64,000 bases of DNA from Margaritispora aquatica (lineage: Eukaryota; Ascomycota; Leotiomycetes; Helotiales; Discinellaceae), in NCBI GenBank assembly GCA_007644065.1, contig VJWN01000027.1:248001-312000 (forward strand), given 5' to 3'. Both the position numbers and the translations under genes were made by a program. The notes beneath the pieces are model-generated. The model was not told where the DNA came from. It searched no databases and saw nothing but the letters and a program-made list of their open reading frames with translations. This document shows positions 25,601-36,051 of this stretch, one piece after another. The stretch's first letter is position 1, and each line of letters starts with the position of its first letter.

Positions 25601-26363
25601 TTTCTTCTTTCTTCCTACTTTTACCTCTCTCCCTCTCCCTCTCTCGATATCGAATATTGCATCTTTGTTTGTTATATTCAGATTCGGATTGAGATTGAGA
25701 TTCAACCTCCCTCCCCCCAACTTATTCTTTTGGTTCTTTTATAACCAGAAATCCACACTCATTATTCTTTACAAAATTGATCGAGTCTGAATAGAGGAAT
25801 CGAAACTCAATCTTGACTTTGTTCTCTTCCCCAGATTCCTTCTATACCGTTTATTTACAGCTCTTTATTCCAGACACTCGTTCCAGAATACTACAAGCAA
25901 CCACAAAGTATTCTTTGTCCCCCAGCGAACTATTACATACCTCAACTCTGCGAATTGTCCAGTTCAGTCCTGTCTATTACAACAGACCAGCAGCATTCAC
26001 CTGTCAAACTCGTTCGACCTGTTATTCACTGCACGACTTCGTCCCTGTTGCTCGCAGATATTATTCGCTTCAAATACTTGTATACACACCATTTGCTTCA
26101 CTTTTAAAAGGAGTCTTTGTCTATATCAAACATTCTTTGGAGCAGTTGACTACATTCGACAATTAATTACCAACCTTTCAGATCTTCGGGCTTCTACAAC
26201 TTCCCTCGAAATATCTCGCATACCAGCAATCAATTGATCTTCATTGATTGTTAACCTCCAAGTCTACAACTTCGTGCCTTATTTGGCACCTTAATCCTTC
26301 AAAACGGCTGTATTATCATCAATTACGCGGGACAGCTTTGTCCTGCCACCTCATCTTCTCGGG
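22654..26363. other. 3.7-kb region without gene, includes nrd1 leader
   Basis: No supported gene occurs. The part near 23360-23640 is low-complexity. From about 25530 to 26363 the plus strand is pyrimidine-rich, with many TTC/CTTT runs, as expected for the promoter and a long 5' leader of the RNA-binding-protein gene that starts at 26364. Confidence 0.5.
23360..23640. repeat. low-complexity block: (CTG)n, (GGTTT)n and (TTGAC)n
   Basis: A (CTG) run of 26 bp at 23360-23385 is followed by GGTTT/GATTT repeats at about 23461-23506 and TTGAC/TCGAC repeats at about 23561-23635. All lie outside genes. Confidence 0.85.
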
Positions 26364-28862
26364 ATGCAGGAGACTCAAGCAGCAAACCCCCAAAACGGGC
26401 CAGGTGCGGCCACCGCCAGCAGATTCCCAGGTCATGCCTCGAAACCCTCGAACAGTGATACCGGCTTCTCTCATGGAGCATACAGCTCGAACCAGTTTTC
26501 GATGGGTGGATATGGAGATAGACATGGGCGAAGAGTGAACATTCCTTCAATCAACACTCAACCTATGAACCAACAAGGACAGAATGATATGGCTACCCCA
26601 GGAACGGGATTCGACATGCAATTCACCCCCTTGCTACCATCGCAACTCCTCCTCGGCTCCCCATTCCAGCCAGGCACACCAGCAGCTTTCGCCAGCCCCC
26701 AATTCCAGAACTATGCCACCTTCCAGCAGCAGCAAAACCAGCAACAGCAACAGGGCATGACCAGCCCTATTCAGCAGATGTCACCGCAAATGTACCAAAG
26801 CTTGGTATCTCCATCGACTTATGGAGCACCACAATTCTACAATCCTCAGTCGCCAACTGGTCAATATGCTTCGATGAGCAGCCAAATGCAGCAAATGCAA
26901 ATTGGTCAGCCATCCTCTCCAGTACACATGTCTCCCGGTCTCGTCTCTGGCACGAGCCGGACCGTGTACCTAGGCAACATTCCTCCGGAGACCTCTGCGG
27001 AAGAAATTCTCGGGCACGTGCGAAGTGGTCAGATCGAGTCTGTCAGACTTCTGCCAGACAAGAACTGTGCATTCATTTCATTTTTGGATGGCAGCTCGGC
27101 CACTCACTTTCATTCTGATGCTATCTTGAAGAAGCTTTCTATTCGTGGGCAGGATATCAAGGTTGGCTGGGGGAAGCCTTCTCAGGTGCCAACTTCTGTT
27201 GCTCTGGCTGTGCAACAAGCAGGTGCTTCCAGAAACGTCTACCTGGGAAACCTTGATGAGAACGTTACTGAGGATGAGCTTCGCGAGGATTTGACCAAGT
27301 ATGGGCCAATTGACACCGTCAAGATTGTGCGTGAGAAGGCAATCGGTTTCGTCCATTTCTTATCTATCGGAAATGCCATCAAGGCTGTTGCTGGACTTCC
27401 TCAAGAGGCGAAGTGGCAGTCACCTCGCCGTGTTTACTATGGCAAGGATCGATGCGCATATGTCTCCAAGACTCAACAGCAGAACGCTGCTCAATATCTT
27501 GGTATTGCACCTGGATATGCCCATGTTCTGAATGGCGCAGACCGTGATCTGATCTCCAATGCACTTGCACAGCAATCTGTTGCAGCCGCTGCGGTTGCAA
27601 CCACTGCAGGAGGTATCAATAACCTGGGCAACCGAACCGTCTATTTGGGCAACATCCATCCCGAAACCACCATTGAAGAAATTTGTAATGTTGTCAGAGG
27701 TGGACTTTTACACCACATTCGATATATACCCGACAAGCACATCTGCTTTGTCACCTTTATTGACCCAACTTCAGCAGCTTCTTTCTACGCCTTGAGCAAC
27801 TTGCAAGGATTAATGATTCACAACAGGAGGTTGAAAATTGGATGGGGAAAACACTCAGGGGCTCTTCCAGCTGCCATTGCCCTGGCCGTCAGCGGAGGTG
27901 CTTCCCGAAACGTCTATGTTGGTAACTTGGACGAATCATGGACTGAGGAGAGGCTGAGACAGGACTTCTCCGAGTATGGTGAAATTGAGCTTGTGAACAC
28001 TCTTCGAGAGAAGAGCTGTGCATTCGTCAACTTCACCAATATCGCCAATGCTATCAAGGCAATCGAGGCTGTACGTGGCAAGGAGGATTATCGCAGATTC
28101 AAGGTCAACTTTGGTAAGGATCGTTGCGGAAACCCACCTCGCCAGGTTACTCAATCTCAGCAATCTCCACGTGGTGATGGTGTTAGCTCTCCACCTCCAA
28201 ACAGCGGTGGTCTGCAACCTAGCCAGAATGGATCCTCACCCACCGGGTCTGCAGCACCTGGATCAATCAACGGATCAACCCAGAACCAAAATATTGCTCA
28301 AACCCCATCCACTATCCTCAACGCTGGGAGCAACAACCCGTTGACGATGTATCTCAACCAGGTCTCGCAGCAAGCACATGCCCAGCAACAATCACAACAG
28401 ATGGATCCATTCTCTGTTGCTCAGCTCCAGCAGCAACAACAGCAGGTTCTTGCAGCGCAACAAGCTGCTCTGTATAACAACTCATCCAACATCGATGCAT
28501 TGGACATTCCGCAACAAAGCCAGATGGGTCACCAGCAATCTGCTAGCATTAGTGGTATCAATGGTTTCCAGAACAACAACAGTGTATCATCGACAATTGG
28601 TGGTCTGCTTGCACCAAGCAATGCCAGAGCGCAGCACAACCGTGCCGCTAGCCTGCCTTCATTTGCTCAGCAAATTAACAACCAATACTCTGAGGCAAAT
28701 GGAAATGGTAATGACCAACAGAGGAGAGGTCACCAATACCAAAGCTCGTTCTCTGGTCTCGGTAATGGATATGGAAACACATACGGCATCGGGATGCAGG
28801 AGGGTGGTATGGGAATGCATGGACTTAATGGTTGGGCTGAGGAGGAAGTCGTCGGAAACTGA
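26364..28862 (+). CDS. nrd1: RNA-binding protein Nrd1-like (negative regulator of differentiation), four RRMs
   Basis: A single uninterrupted frame of 832 residues. The first 195 residues are low-complexity with glutamine/proline/serine runs. Four RRM domains follow at about 200-270, 291-365, 425-495 and 516-590, each starting with an RNP2-like TVYLGNI or NVY(L/V)GNL and holding RNP1-like segments such as CAFISF, IGFVHF, ICFVTF and CAFVNF. The C-terminal third is again Q/N/S-rich. This order matches fission yeast Nrd1 and its filamentous-fungal homologues, which bind mRNAs to restrain sexual differentiation and act in cytokinesis. The start is the first ATG of the frame. A long intron-less 5' leader is likely. 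Confidence 0.88.
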   Translation: MQETQAANPQNGPGAATASRFPGHASKPSNSDTGFSHGAYSSNQFSMGGYGDRHGRRVNIPSINTQPMNQQGQNDMATPGTGFDMQFTPLLPSQLLLGSPFQPGTPAAFASPQFQNYATFQQQQNQQQQQGMTSPIQQMSPQMYQSLVSPSTYGAPQFYNPQSPTGQYASMSSQMQQMQIGQPSSPVHMSPGLVSGTSRTVYLGNIPPETSAEEILGHVRSGQIESVRLLPDKNCAFISFLDGSSATHFHSDAILKKLSIRGQDIKVGWGKPSQVPTSVALAVQQAGASRNVYLGNLDENVTEDELREDLTKYGPIDTVKIVREKAIGFVHFLSIGNAIKAVAGLPQEAKWQSPRRVYYGKDRCAYVSKTQQQNAAQYLGIAPGYAHVLNGADRDLISNALAQQSVAAAAVATTAGGINNLGNRTVYLGNIHPETTIEEICNVVRGGLLHHIRYIPDKHICFVTFIDPTSAASFYALSNLQGLMIHNRRLKIGWGKHSGALPAAIALAVSGGASRNVYVGNLDESWTEERLRQDFSEYGEIELVNTLREKSCAFVNFTNIANAIKAIEAVRGKEDYRRFKVNFGKDRCGNPPRQVTQSQQSPRGDGVSSPPPNSGGLQPSQNGSSPTGSAAPGSINGSTQNQNIAQTPSTILNAGSNNPLTMYLNQVSQQAHAQQQSQQMDPFSVAQLQQQQQQVLAAQQAALYNNSSNIDALDIPQQSQMGHQQSASISGINGFQNNNSVSSTIGGLLAPSNARAQHNRAASLPSFAQQINNQYSEANGNGNDQQRRGHQYQSSFSGLGNGYGNTYGIGMQEGGMGMHGLNGWAEEEVVGN

Positions 28863-29960
28863 TTTAGGGAGGGCAAAATTCCGAGAAGCTTGAGTTTGGA
28901 CACCGGTCATGGATATTGTGTTGTAATACTTCCTTCGTTTCTCTGTGATTTCTTATTCCTTTGGCTGCGCTTTTATCGAATTTACTCCTGGCTACGGTTG
29001 TTCATCCTGGGGCGCTTTGTTTGCCGCGTTGCTGCTGTGCTGGAATGTGTTGCTATGGTCTACGTTGCGGGTTTGATTCTCTCCGTTACTCCTGGGGTTC
29101 ACTCAGCTCGTGGTACGGGGACTAATAGCGTTGAATTGAGGTGCGAGTGTGCATTAGGGCAGTGGATTGCATTGCTTGGGTAGAATAAGCGCAGGGGATG
29201 AGCTGGAATAGGTAGTAGGCGGCAATGGAAGAACCTCAAATGCAACTACGTCCCTGAATTGCGAGATATCGAGAAGAGCAAGTGCATTAGGAAACTCTAT
29301 TTAACGATGTGACGACTAAAAGGCTGTTCAGGAGGGTGGCTACCGTCGCTTTTTTTACGCAGCTCGCTTGCCCACTTTTCAATACTCATACACCCAAACT
29401 TAACTGCCACACACTTAGCTTTGCCTCAGGTTCAAATGCAACGACTGAGACAACTTGTTCAGCTCGTTCACCTCATCCGTATCTTGCCAACCCATCTAAC
29501 CTGGTGCCGTCACTATTCAGGTGCAGACGAAAGCCACAAGTGGATTTCTCCTCGTTGAATTGAACCACTAACTCAAAGGTATTTAAAGGCGAATGCGTCC
29601 CTCATTTGCTCGCTTTCGTTTGTTCATAGTTCATAGCATAGCCATCTCGTATCTTTTACGCCTAAACACTCGATTCCTCACCCCTCCTCATACAAGCTTT
29701 AGCTCGTAGACACTCCTCTCAGTTTTCAATACCCCTCCTCCTCGTCTAAATTTCTGTTCAATTACTTTGCACCTTCCTCAATTGCTCTCTCAATTCTTTC
29801 TACTACTCTGATCAAACCCCCACACGTCTCCGCAACGAATTCGCAGCCGAATTGTCAAAACTGCAAAAGGAAAGGAATCAAAACATATCTATTCTACTCG
29901 TGCAGGCTTACACACCTACTCCAAATTCCCGCAAGTGGGTGGTAGGAGACAATCGATAAA
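28863..29960. other. nrd1 3' flank and MFS-gene leader
   Basis: No gene is seen. The 3' part (29590-29960) is pyrimidine-rich, with CTCC/CTTC runs typical of a promoter or leader before the transporter start at 29961. Confidence 0.5.
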
Positions 29961-31534
29961 ATGTCGGATAATCAGCCATGGGGTTATAGGTGGCGCTCGT
30001 CGCAAGCGTTTATCATCTTCACTGCAACCTTGGGACTCTTTTCCGAGACTTTTCTATACGCTTTCATTGTGCCAATCTTGAGCTATATGGTCGAGGTCCG
30101 ACTAGAACTGCCTCCAGCCCAAACACAACGGCTTACCACCGCACTTCTCACAACTCACGGCTTCGTCTCGGTAGCATCTGCCCCGATTATTGCTCATTTT
30201 GCAGACAAGACACCGAATCGCAAAATTCCTCTACTTCTTGCCCTGGCAGGATGTTCGGTGGGGACGCTCTTGGTTGCTATGTGCCCTTCTGGTATGTATC
30301 AGCATATTCTTTCTCTCGCAAAACACAAGAAGCTGATATTGGCTAGTCTGGGTACTCTTCGTGGGTCGTATTATTCAAGCCGCATCCGGGTCAGCGGGCT
30401 GGATTGTAGCCTTTGCCACCTTGACAGATAATGTTAGTTCGGAACATCTGGGCAAGGTCCTCGGCACGGCCATGTCCTTCGTAACAGCTGGAATTGTCAC
30501 AGGACCGATCATCTCCGGGGCACTTCTTCAGCTAGTAGGATACTGGGCTGCATGGTCTGCTCCCTTTATGCTTCTTGCCTTGGATTTCGTTGCGAGACTG
30601 GTCATGCTCGAGAACCATGATACGCAGACTGCTGTCTCAGAGCACGCATCGATCGATGAACAAGAAGCATTACTTCACCCAAAACCCCACCATGGCATGT
30701 CTGATCTGGAACAACAACCTTCGGCACCCCCATCCCGTGGCTTTTACCGCATCGTGCTGTGTGATATTCGAATCATTGCCGGACTTCTCAATACCGTCAT
30801 GTTCTCAATCATCCTATCCGGATTCGACGCCACATTACCACTCCATCTCCAGCGAATCTTTCATTGGGGTCCTTTGCCGATCGGCATGATCTTCCTTGGG
30901 TTGCAAGTCCCCGGCATGGTCCTAGGCCCTATAGTCGGATGGCTTCGTGATCGGGTGGGGCTGCGCTATCCAACGACCATCGGCTGGATTCTTATTGCCC
31001 CCCTGCTTTGGCTGCTGGGCGTCCCGGGAACGGGAGTTGACTGGGCGGATCAAGGAGCAAATGGCAGAGTCATCTTCATTGCTGGGATCGTTGGGCTCGG
31101 GAGTGTTGCGCCACTGGTTCGCGGCGCGGGAACGTTCCAGTTGATAGGTAGAGGCGACTTTTTCTTTTTCTCCCCCCTACCCTACGTTACCTTACCTACC
31201 TGACGATTTTTATTCTGATTCTGACAACTGAGCAGCGGTTGCCAACGATCTCAAAGTCGAAACCCCTGCTATCTTTGGGGCTCATGGAGGCAGCTCACGC
31301 ATTTTCTCGATCACGGAAGTCGCTTTCAACATTGGGACTATGCTTGGTCCCCTTTTGTCAGGAGCTCTCGTGGAAGCATTTGACTTCTGGAGAATGGTTG
31401 GCGCTTTAGGTCAGTGTCTCAATATGGATTGCGGATGTGAGACAATGCTGATTTTCTCCCTAGGTGTCATGTCTCTCGCAGTCGGCCTTTCATCTTTTGT
31501 TTTCCTTGCTCGGGATTGCCCAAAGCGATCCTGA
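29961..31534 (+). CDS. MFS transporter, drug:H+/vesicular-amine type
   Basis: Four exons, 29961-30291, 30347-31147, 31236-31409 and 31464-31534, give about 458 residues. All introns have GT..AG ends and phases agree. The third intron is 54 nt and also in frame, so its retention would not break the protein. Twelve hydrophobic segments are expected. The motif-A region after the second segment reads HFADKTPNRK (relative of GxLaDrxGrk), and a GRIIQAASGSAGW segment follows in exon 2. A hydrophilic loop with acidic residues sits mid-protein. The layout resembles fungal MFS proteins of the vesicular amine transporter/multidrug group. Its place next to P450, decarboxylase and synthase genes suggests export of their product. 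Confidence 0.88.
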
Positions 31535-31969
31535 GTGAGCCATGATACCCCAAAAGACCATATGATACAAGACGAGACGAGACGAGACGAGAAGTTTATT
31601 GGAAGATGAGCGCAACAGAAGCAAATATTATGACATTTTTGCACATACTACTACTTTGCCCAAGTACTGCAGTCAAGCTTTCTAGATATTTCTGTAGAAC
31701 AGGAACTTTTTGACCATTAGACCTATCACATTCTAGGAAATTCTAATGTGTATGAAATGTACTCCTAGCTTCTTGGCTGCAGTATTTGGGCTATCTACAA
31801 GTATATTTCAAAATAAGACTGACAAGCAGTGTGTTAGGCATTGCTAATTGGCAGATACATAATGTCTACAATGATAGAGTTACGGTATATATTCATTGAG
31901 TCCCTTTTATCTCAGTACATATAGTAAAGGGTTAAAGATATTGTACATATAGGATGAACATCTCTCCGG
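31535..31969. other. convergent 3' flanks of MFS and P450 genes
   Basis: This is non-coding and contains a short (GACGA)n run at about 31571-31592. Both neighbours end here, so it should hold both polyadenylation regions. Confidence 0.5.
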
Positions 31970-33541
31970 CTATGCGGTTGCTGCGGGTTTGTCTGGTTTC
32001 ACTTTGCTGAAAACCAGTTTACAATTCGATGGCCCCAGAAGAGCACGCTTTTTTTTTTGTCAGCTGGCCTGTCATCGTTGAATTCAAGAGTCTGAACTTA
32101 CAACGGTGGTAGTGAGCTTGTAGCTGGGATCTTTGGTCCAATATACTTGCTTCACGAGTTCACACAGCACCACTTTCATCTGCGTCAAGGCAAAGCCACT
32201 TCCCAGGCACCGTCTCGTATGGCTACTAAACGTAATGTACTTTCCCTTGGCTTGATGATGGCGAAACGTGTAATTGACTTCCTCAATAGTTGATCCCCAC
32301 CGCGACGGGTCGAACTCCTTTGCCCTCGGGCCCCAGACATTAGGATCCGTTTGCACACCGTACGCACTCCACCCGACCCATGTGCCTTTTGGGATGACAT
32401 TTTCGTCATCTATAGGCATATCGTCCAGAGCAAGGCGGTTGATGAATTGACTCAACGGCGGGTAGAGACGAAGCGTCTCATAAGCAACGGCCGTCAAAAG
32501 TGGTAGAGCGTTGACATCACTGGCCTGGTAATCAGCTGAGAGAGAGCAGAGCACTTCCTTCCGCAGGGCTTGTTGGATGTCGAGATTCTTGGCCAGCTCC
32601 CACATGGCCGACGTCACGGCAAAGAGCATGTTTTCGTTTCCGGCAATGAACATCATGTTGAGATTGGACCGGTAGTGCCATTCGGAAATGGTTCCCTCGG
32701 AACGCGCGCGTTGCAACAGGTGGATCATCTTGTTTGCATTTTCGGGCAAGGGAGGCTTCTCCAGATGGTGTTCCGTGTGCGCGACGATGAGAGAGTCGAT
32801 CTCGTCGACCAGCGCAAAGGCGCGCCGTCGCGCAGGGAATAACCACCACACTCGCTCGAGGATGGGAAACTCGGTGAACAGCGGACCAAGGGGGATGACG
32901 GCGTCGTTGAGTTCGCCAATCAGCTGCTCGAGCCGGACGTGTGGGTTTTCCAAGCAGCCGAGTTCGACGTCGAGGAAGTATTCGCCAAACACCGATACTG
33001 CCCAGCGATGAACAAAGGAGTCAATAGTGACTCCCATACCCATATTGGATGATATTTGCTGCTCTTGCGTATCCAAAAACAGTCGCACAAGTTTCTGGGA
33101 CTTGTGAACCAGGGAATCTATAGTGAACGGTCGCTGGATCCCCGGTTTCATGATGGCCGAAAAGAGCTTGAACTGGTCATCATGGGCATCGATGATATTC
33201 TCTCCCATCAGACGCGCAAACACGCCCCAGGGTACCTTCTTGATGAAGCCCGCCTTGGATACCACTTCCTCGTGGCGAAAGACTTGCGTGAGGTAGCTCG
33301 GCTTGGTGAGGATGACGACCCAGCGCCCGGCGCTCCAGTACCACGCCGCGCCGTGCTTCTCGAGCACGGGTCGCAGGCGGCTGTCGTAGAAGCCCGTCTT
33401 GCCCACGCCGCGGACGGCATCGTAGAGAGAGAGGTGAAAGGGGATGAAGGGCAGGTTGCCGGTGCGTGGGAAGAGGAGAGGCTTGAGGAGGTGGTGGAGG
33501 AGGGCGAGAATCACCACTACCGCCAGCAGCAATATTGTCAT
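31970..33541 (-). CDS. cytochrome P450, CYP56/DIT2-like
   Basis: Two minus-strand exons, 32102-33541 and 31970-32047, give about 505 residues. The start is the ATG that opens a hydrophobic membrane anchor (TILLLAVVVILALLHHLL). The I-helix has AGNEN where most P450s have AGxxT, as in DIT2-like proteins. The K-helix ETLR is at residues 355-358, followed by FDPSRWG. The heme loop is FSSHTRRCLG with the cysteine ligand at residue 445. It departs from the FxxGxRxCxG consensus by His441 in the glycine position. The last exon, reached through GTAAGT and an AAG acceptor after an A-run, supplies a C-terminal strand (SNCKLVFSKVKP). It is probably an ER-bound monooxygenase. Substrate unknown. Divergent from the decarboxylase gene. 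Confidence 0.9.
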
Positions 33542-34923
33542 GTTCTGGCAATGACAATGGGAAATTGGGGAGAAGGGGCAGCTGCTCAGAGAGATTAGAT
33601 TGCAGATGGCTAAGGAAGGAACTGAGTTGGTAATCTTGTGATATCTTATGCATGATGTAGACACTTCCACACGGTGGGTGGGAGGGAGGAGTGTGTCTAC
33701 AAGCGGCACTGTCTCATCACATCACAATACAGATCGCTTCTATTCTCTCAAGCTCGAAACATATGCGCCTTTTGTTCCTGCCTTACCCGTACTCGCCTTT
33801 TCCAAAGGCCTGACTGAAACTAAAGTCTAAACTGAACCCTAGTTCCTCTCCCGCGACGTCCTTCTTCTGGTGGGCTAGGGTTCACACTTCAGACGTGTGA
33901 AAGAAAAAAATGACGAGTACGAGTACTAGCTTAGCATCTATTGATGCGTCGGTGGGGTCTCACTTCAGCGGTGAAGAGTGAAGATGCGAGACAGAGTTTA
34001 CGAATTTGGAATCTGGTTTGGACTGGGAAAATGGCTGTGGTTCATTGTGCGTTCATTGTGCGTTCATTGTGTTCATGGTCTGTTCATGGCGTGGATCGTC
34101 TAAGACCCAGCCAGCCAGCCAGCTCAATTGGGCTTCAGGCCGGGAAGTGCAATGCAAAGCAAAGCCACGAACGACTGACTTTCGTGCAGTTGTAGCTCAG
34201 AGAGTGCAAGCCACGACACGACTACCACCACGACCATCCCCCGCGTACGTGTACCTCAGGAAGTACCTCAGGAAGTACCTCCGTACCTTACTGGGATGGT
34301 GGGGGGGGGAGGGTTATTTAAGTCTGGCATTGGCTGGGTATTGTAGGATTAGAGGAGAGCGTCTATATAGGTAGGGTTATACCTGGCCACTCAAATACCT
34401 CAGCTCGGGTTCTCTTGACTTCTGAGCCGATCCCCTGCGAGTGCCAGACTTAAAAGAAAAACTCCCCGAGTACAAAATGGGGGACACGGCAAGTTGCCTC
34501 GCTAAGTACCTTAGACGCCACCTGTATCCCGTTGTGCTTTTGCCAGCTAGCTGGATTTTAACCGAGGATGGATGCGAAAAAGTAAGTAGTCGTCTGTTAC
34601 AAAAGCAGGTAAATCTATAATATGAGTATAGCGGGTAAGATAAACTAGCCCTCCATTGTAAGTTAGAGTACCACATCTACATATTGACCAGGTCGGATCT
34701 TCATGCAATGGCAGTAAAATATCGAGAGCGATCTTTTCATTGCCATTGCGTGTAACTTACTTGATACTCAAGTACCTTCATTTTCACTGAAGTGATTTTG
34801 CTATAAATCTTGAGCTTTCGTTCTCCAGTCTCCCTCCACGTAATCCTTAAAGCACAAGCACAAGCACTTTCGTTTTTGTCACTTCATAAGACTACAACAG
34901 CGACAACAAAATCAACCACCATC
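33542..34923. promoter_or_regulatory. divergent promoter of the P450 and decarboxylase genes
   Basis: The 1.4-kb stretch separates the two divergent starts. It contains direct repeats (see 34251-34281), CCAG tetranucleotide repeats near 34110-34125, a TATA-like CTATAAAT at 34801-34808 about 120 bp before the decarboxylase ATG, and a CACCATCATGG start context. No open frame within it is convincing. Shared control of the two genes is inferred from geometry. Confidence 0.6.
34251..34281 (+). repeat. 12-bp direct repeats, about 2.6 copies, in the divergent promoter
   Basis: GTACCTCAGGAA occurs at 34251-34262 and 34263-34274, and GTACCTC follows at 34275-34281. Tandem promoter repeats of this size can be regulator-binding sites, but no binding factor is known. 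Confidence 0.7.
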
Positions 34924-36051
34924 ATGGTACACACTTACACTCCTGTTGTTCAGGCTCTAGTCAATCAAATCAATGACGAGCCTGAATGGAAGCACGCATT
35001 CAGCAAAGCCATTAGCGACGCTATTGAGTCATCGCCGACCTACATGGAAAAATACGAAATTCACGATCTGGAAGGCTACTTCAACTACATGGATGCCCTC
35101 CAGACGTGGATTCCCAGCGAGAATGCCACCGCCACGCAGGTGCTAGAGCGCGTTCGCATCTTCTACTTTCTCTTCAACCAAAGCAGCGTGCGCGACCTCC
35201 AGACCCCCATCCATCCCGCGACGACCCGCGGCCCTCTCTCCTGGCTCTCAGCATGGCTTGTTCGCTACGCCGCCAGCCTGGGGCAGTTTTTGGATACCCC
35301 CGCGTCCCTGACACCCGAGACGCTGGCCACCTTCCACGCCTCGGGCAAGTATGGGCTGGACGACTACCTGGTGCCAGAGGGCGGTTGGACATCCTTCAAC
35401 GACTTCTTCGCGCGGCGCGTGAAGCCCAACAAGCGCCCCATCGCGGCCCCAGCCGACGCCACCGTGATCGCCAGTCCAGCGGACTGCATGCTCCAAGGCA
35501 CCTGGCCCGTCGACGCGAATGGCCGTGTGACATTCAAGGGCATCTCGTGGCGGATGGCGGATCTGCTCCAGGACAGCGCGTACGGGGATTGTTTTGCCGG
35601 CGGCTCGTTCCTCCACGCCATCTTGTTCCCATTCGACTACCACCGCATGCACACCCCCGTGGCAGGTACCGTCCTCGAGTGCAAGGTCATTCCGGGCCAG
35701 GTCATGCTCGAGGCTATTGCGGTGGATGGGCGCCCGCGCAGCAATCCCGACGCCGAGGAGGGCTACCAGTGGTGCCAGACGCGCGGCTTGATTGTGGTGG
35801 ACTCGCCTGTCGTTGGCAAGGTCGCCATTCTCCCTATTGGGATGGGCCATATTTCGTCTGTTACCATGACTCCGCATGTGGGGGAGCAGATCGCCAAAGG
35901 TGACGAGATTGGATTCTTTCAATTCGGGGGTTCGGATATCATCATGGTCTTTGAGGGTAGTACCGATGTTACGATGACGGAATTGGACGATCACCCTGAT
36001 GCCCGATATAAGATGGGAGAGAAATTGGGCATTGCTGCGAGACATGCATGA
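34924..36051 (+). CDS. soluble phosphatidylserine-decarboxylase-family enzyme (PsiD-like)
   Basis: An intron-less gene of 375 residues. The ATG at 34924 has a strong CACCATCATGG context. An N-terminal helical domain of about 130 residues, without transmembrane or mitochondrial signal, precedes the catalytic domain. Family catalytic positions are visible: SPAD with Asp187, DYHRMH with His240 and His243, and GGSD with Ser337 at the expected self-cleavage site that would yield the pyruvoyl group. Lack of a membrane anchor, plus the extra N-terminal domain, argues for a secondary-metabolism amino-acid decarboxylase like PsiD rather than a phospholipid enzyme. The substrate cannot be read from the sequence. 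The body of the gene is visibly GC-richer than flanking DNA. Confidence 0.88.
   Translation: MVHTYTPVVQALVNQINDEPEWKHAFSKAISDAIESSPTYMEKYEIHDLEGYFNYMDALQTWIPSENATATQVLERVRIFYFLFNQSSVRDLQTPIHPATTRGPLSWLSAWLVRYAASLGQFLDTPASLTPETLATFHASGKYGLDDYLVPEGGWTSFNDFFARRVKPNKRPIAAPADATVIASPADCMLQGTWPVDANGRVTFKGISWRMADLLQDSAYGDCFAGGSFLHAILFPFDYHRMHTPVAGTVLECKVIPGQVMLEAIAVDGRPRSNPDAEEGYQWCQTRGLIVVDSPVVGKVAILPIGMGHISSVTMTPHVGEQIAKGDEIGFFQFGGSDIIMVFEGSTDVTMTELDDHPDARYKMGEKLGIAARHA

Noticed and set aside
35248..36045. Minus-strand 265-codon and plus-strand 265-codon frames over the decarboxylase
   Set aside because: They arise from the high GC content of the real coding frame, which carries the family motifs. 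The alternatives have no domain pattern.
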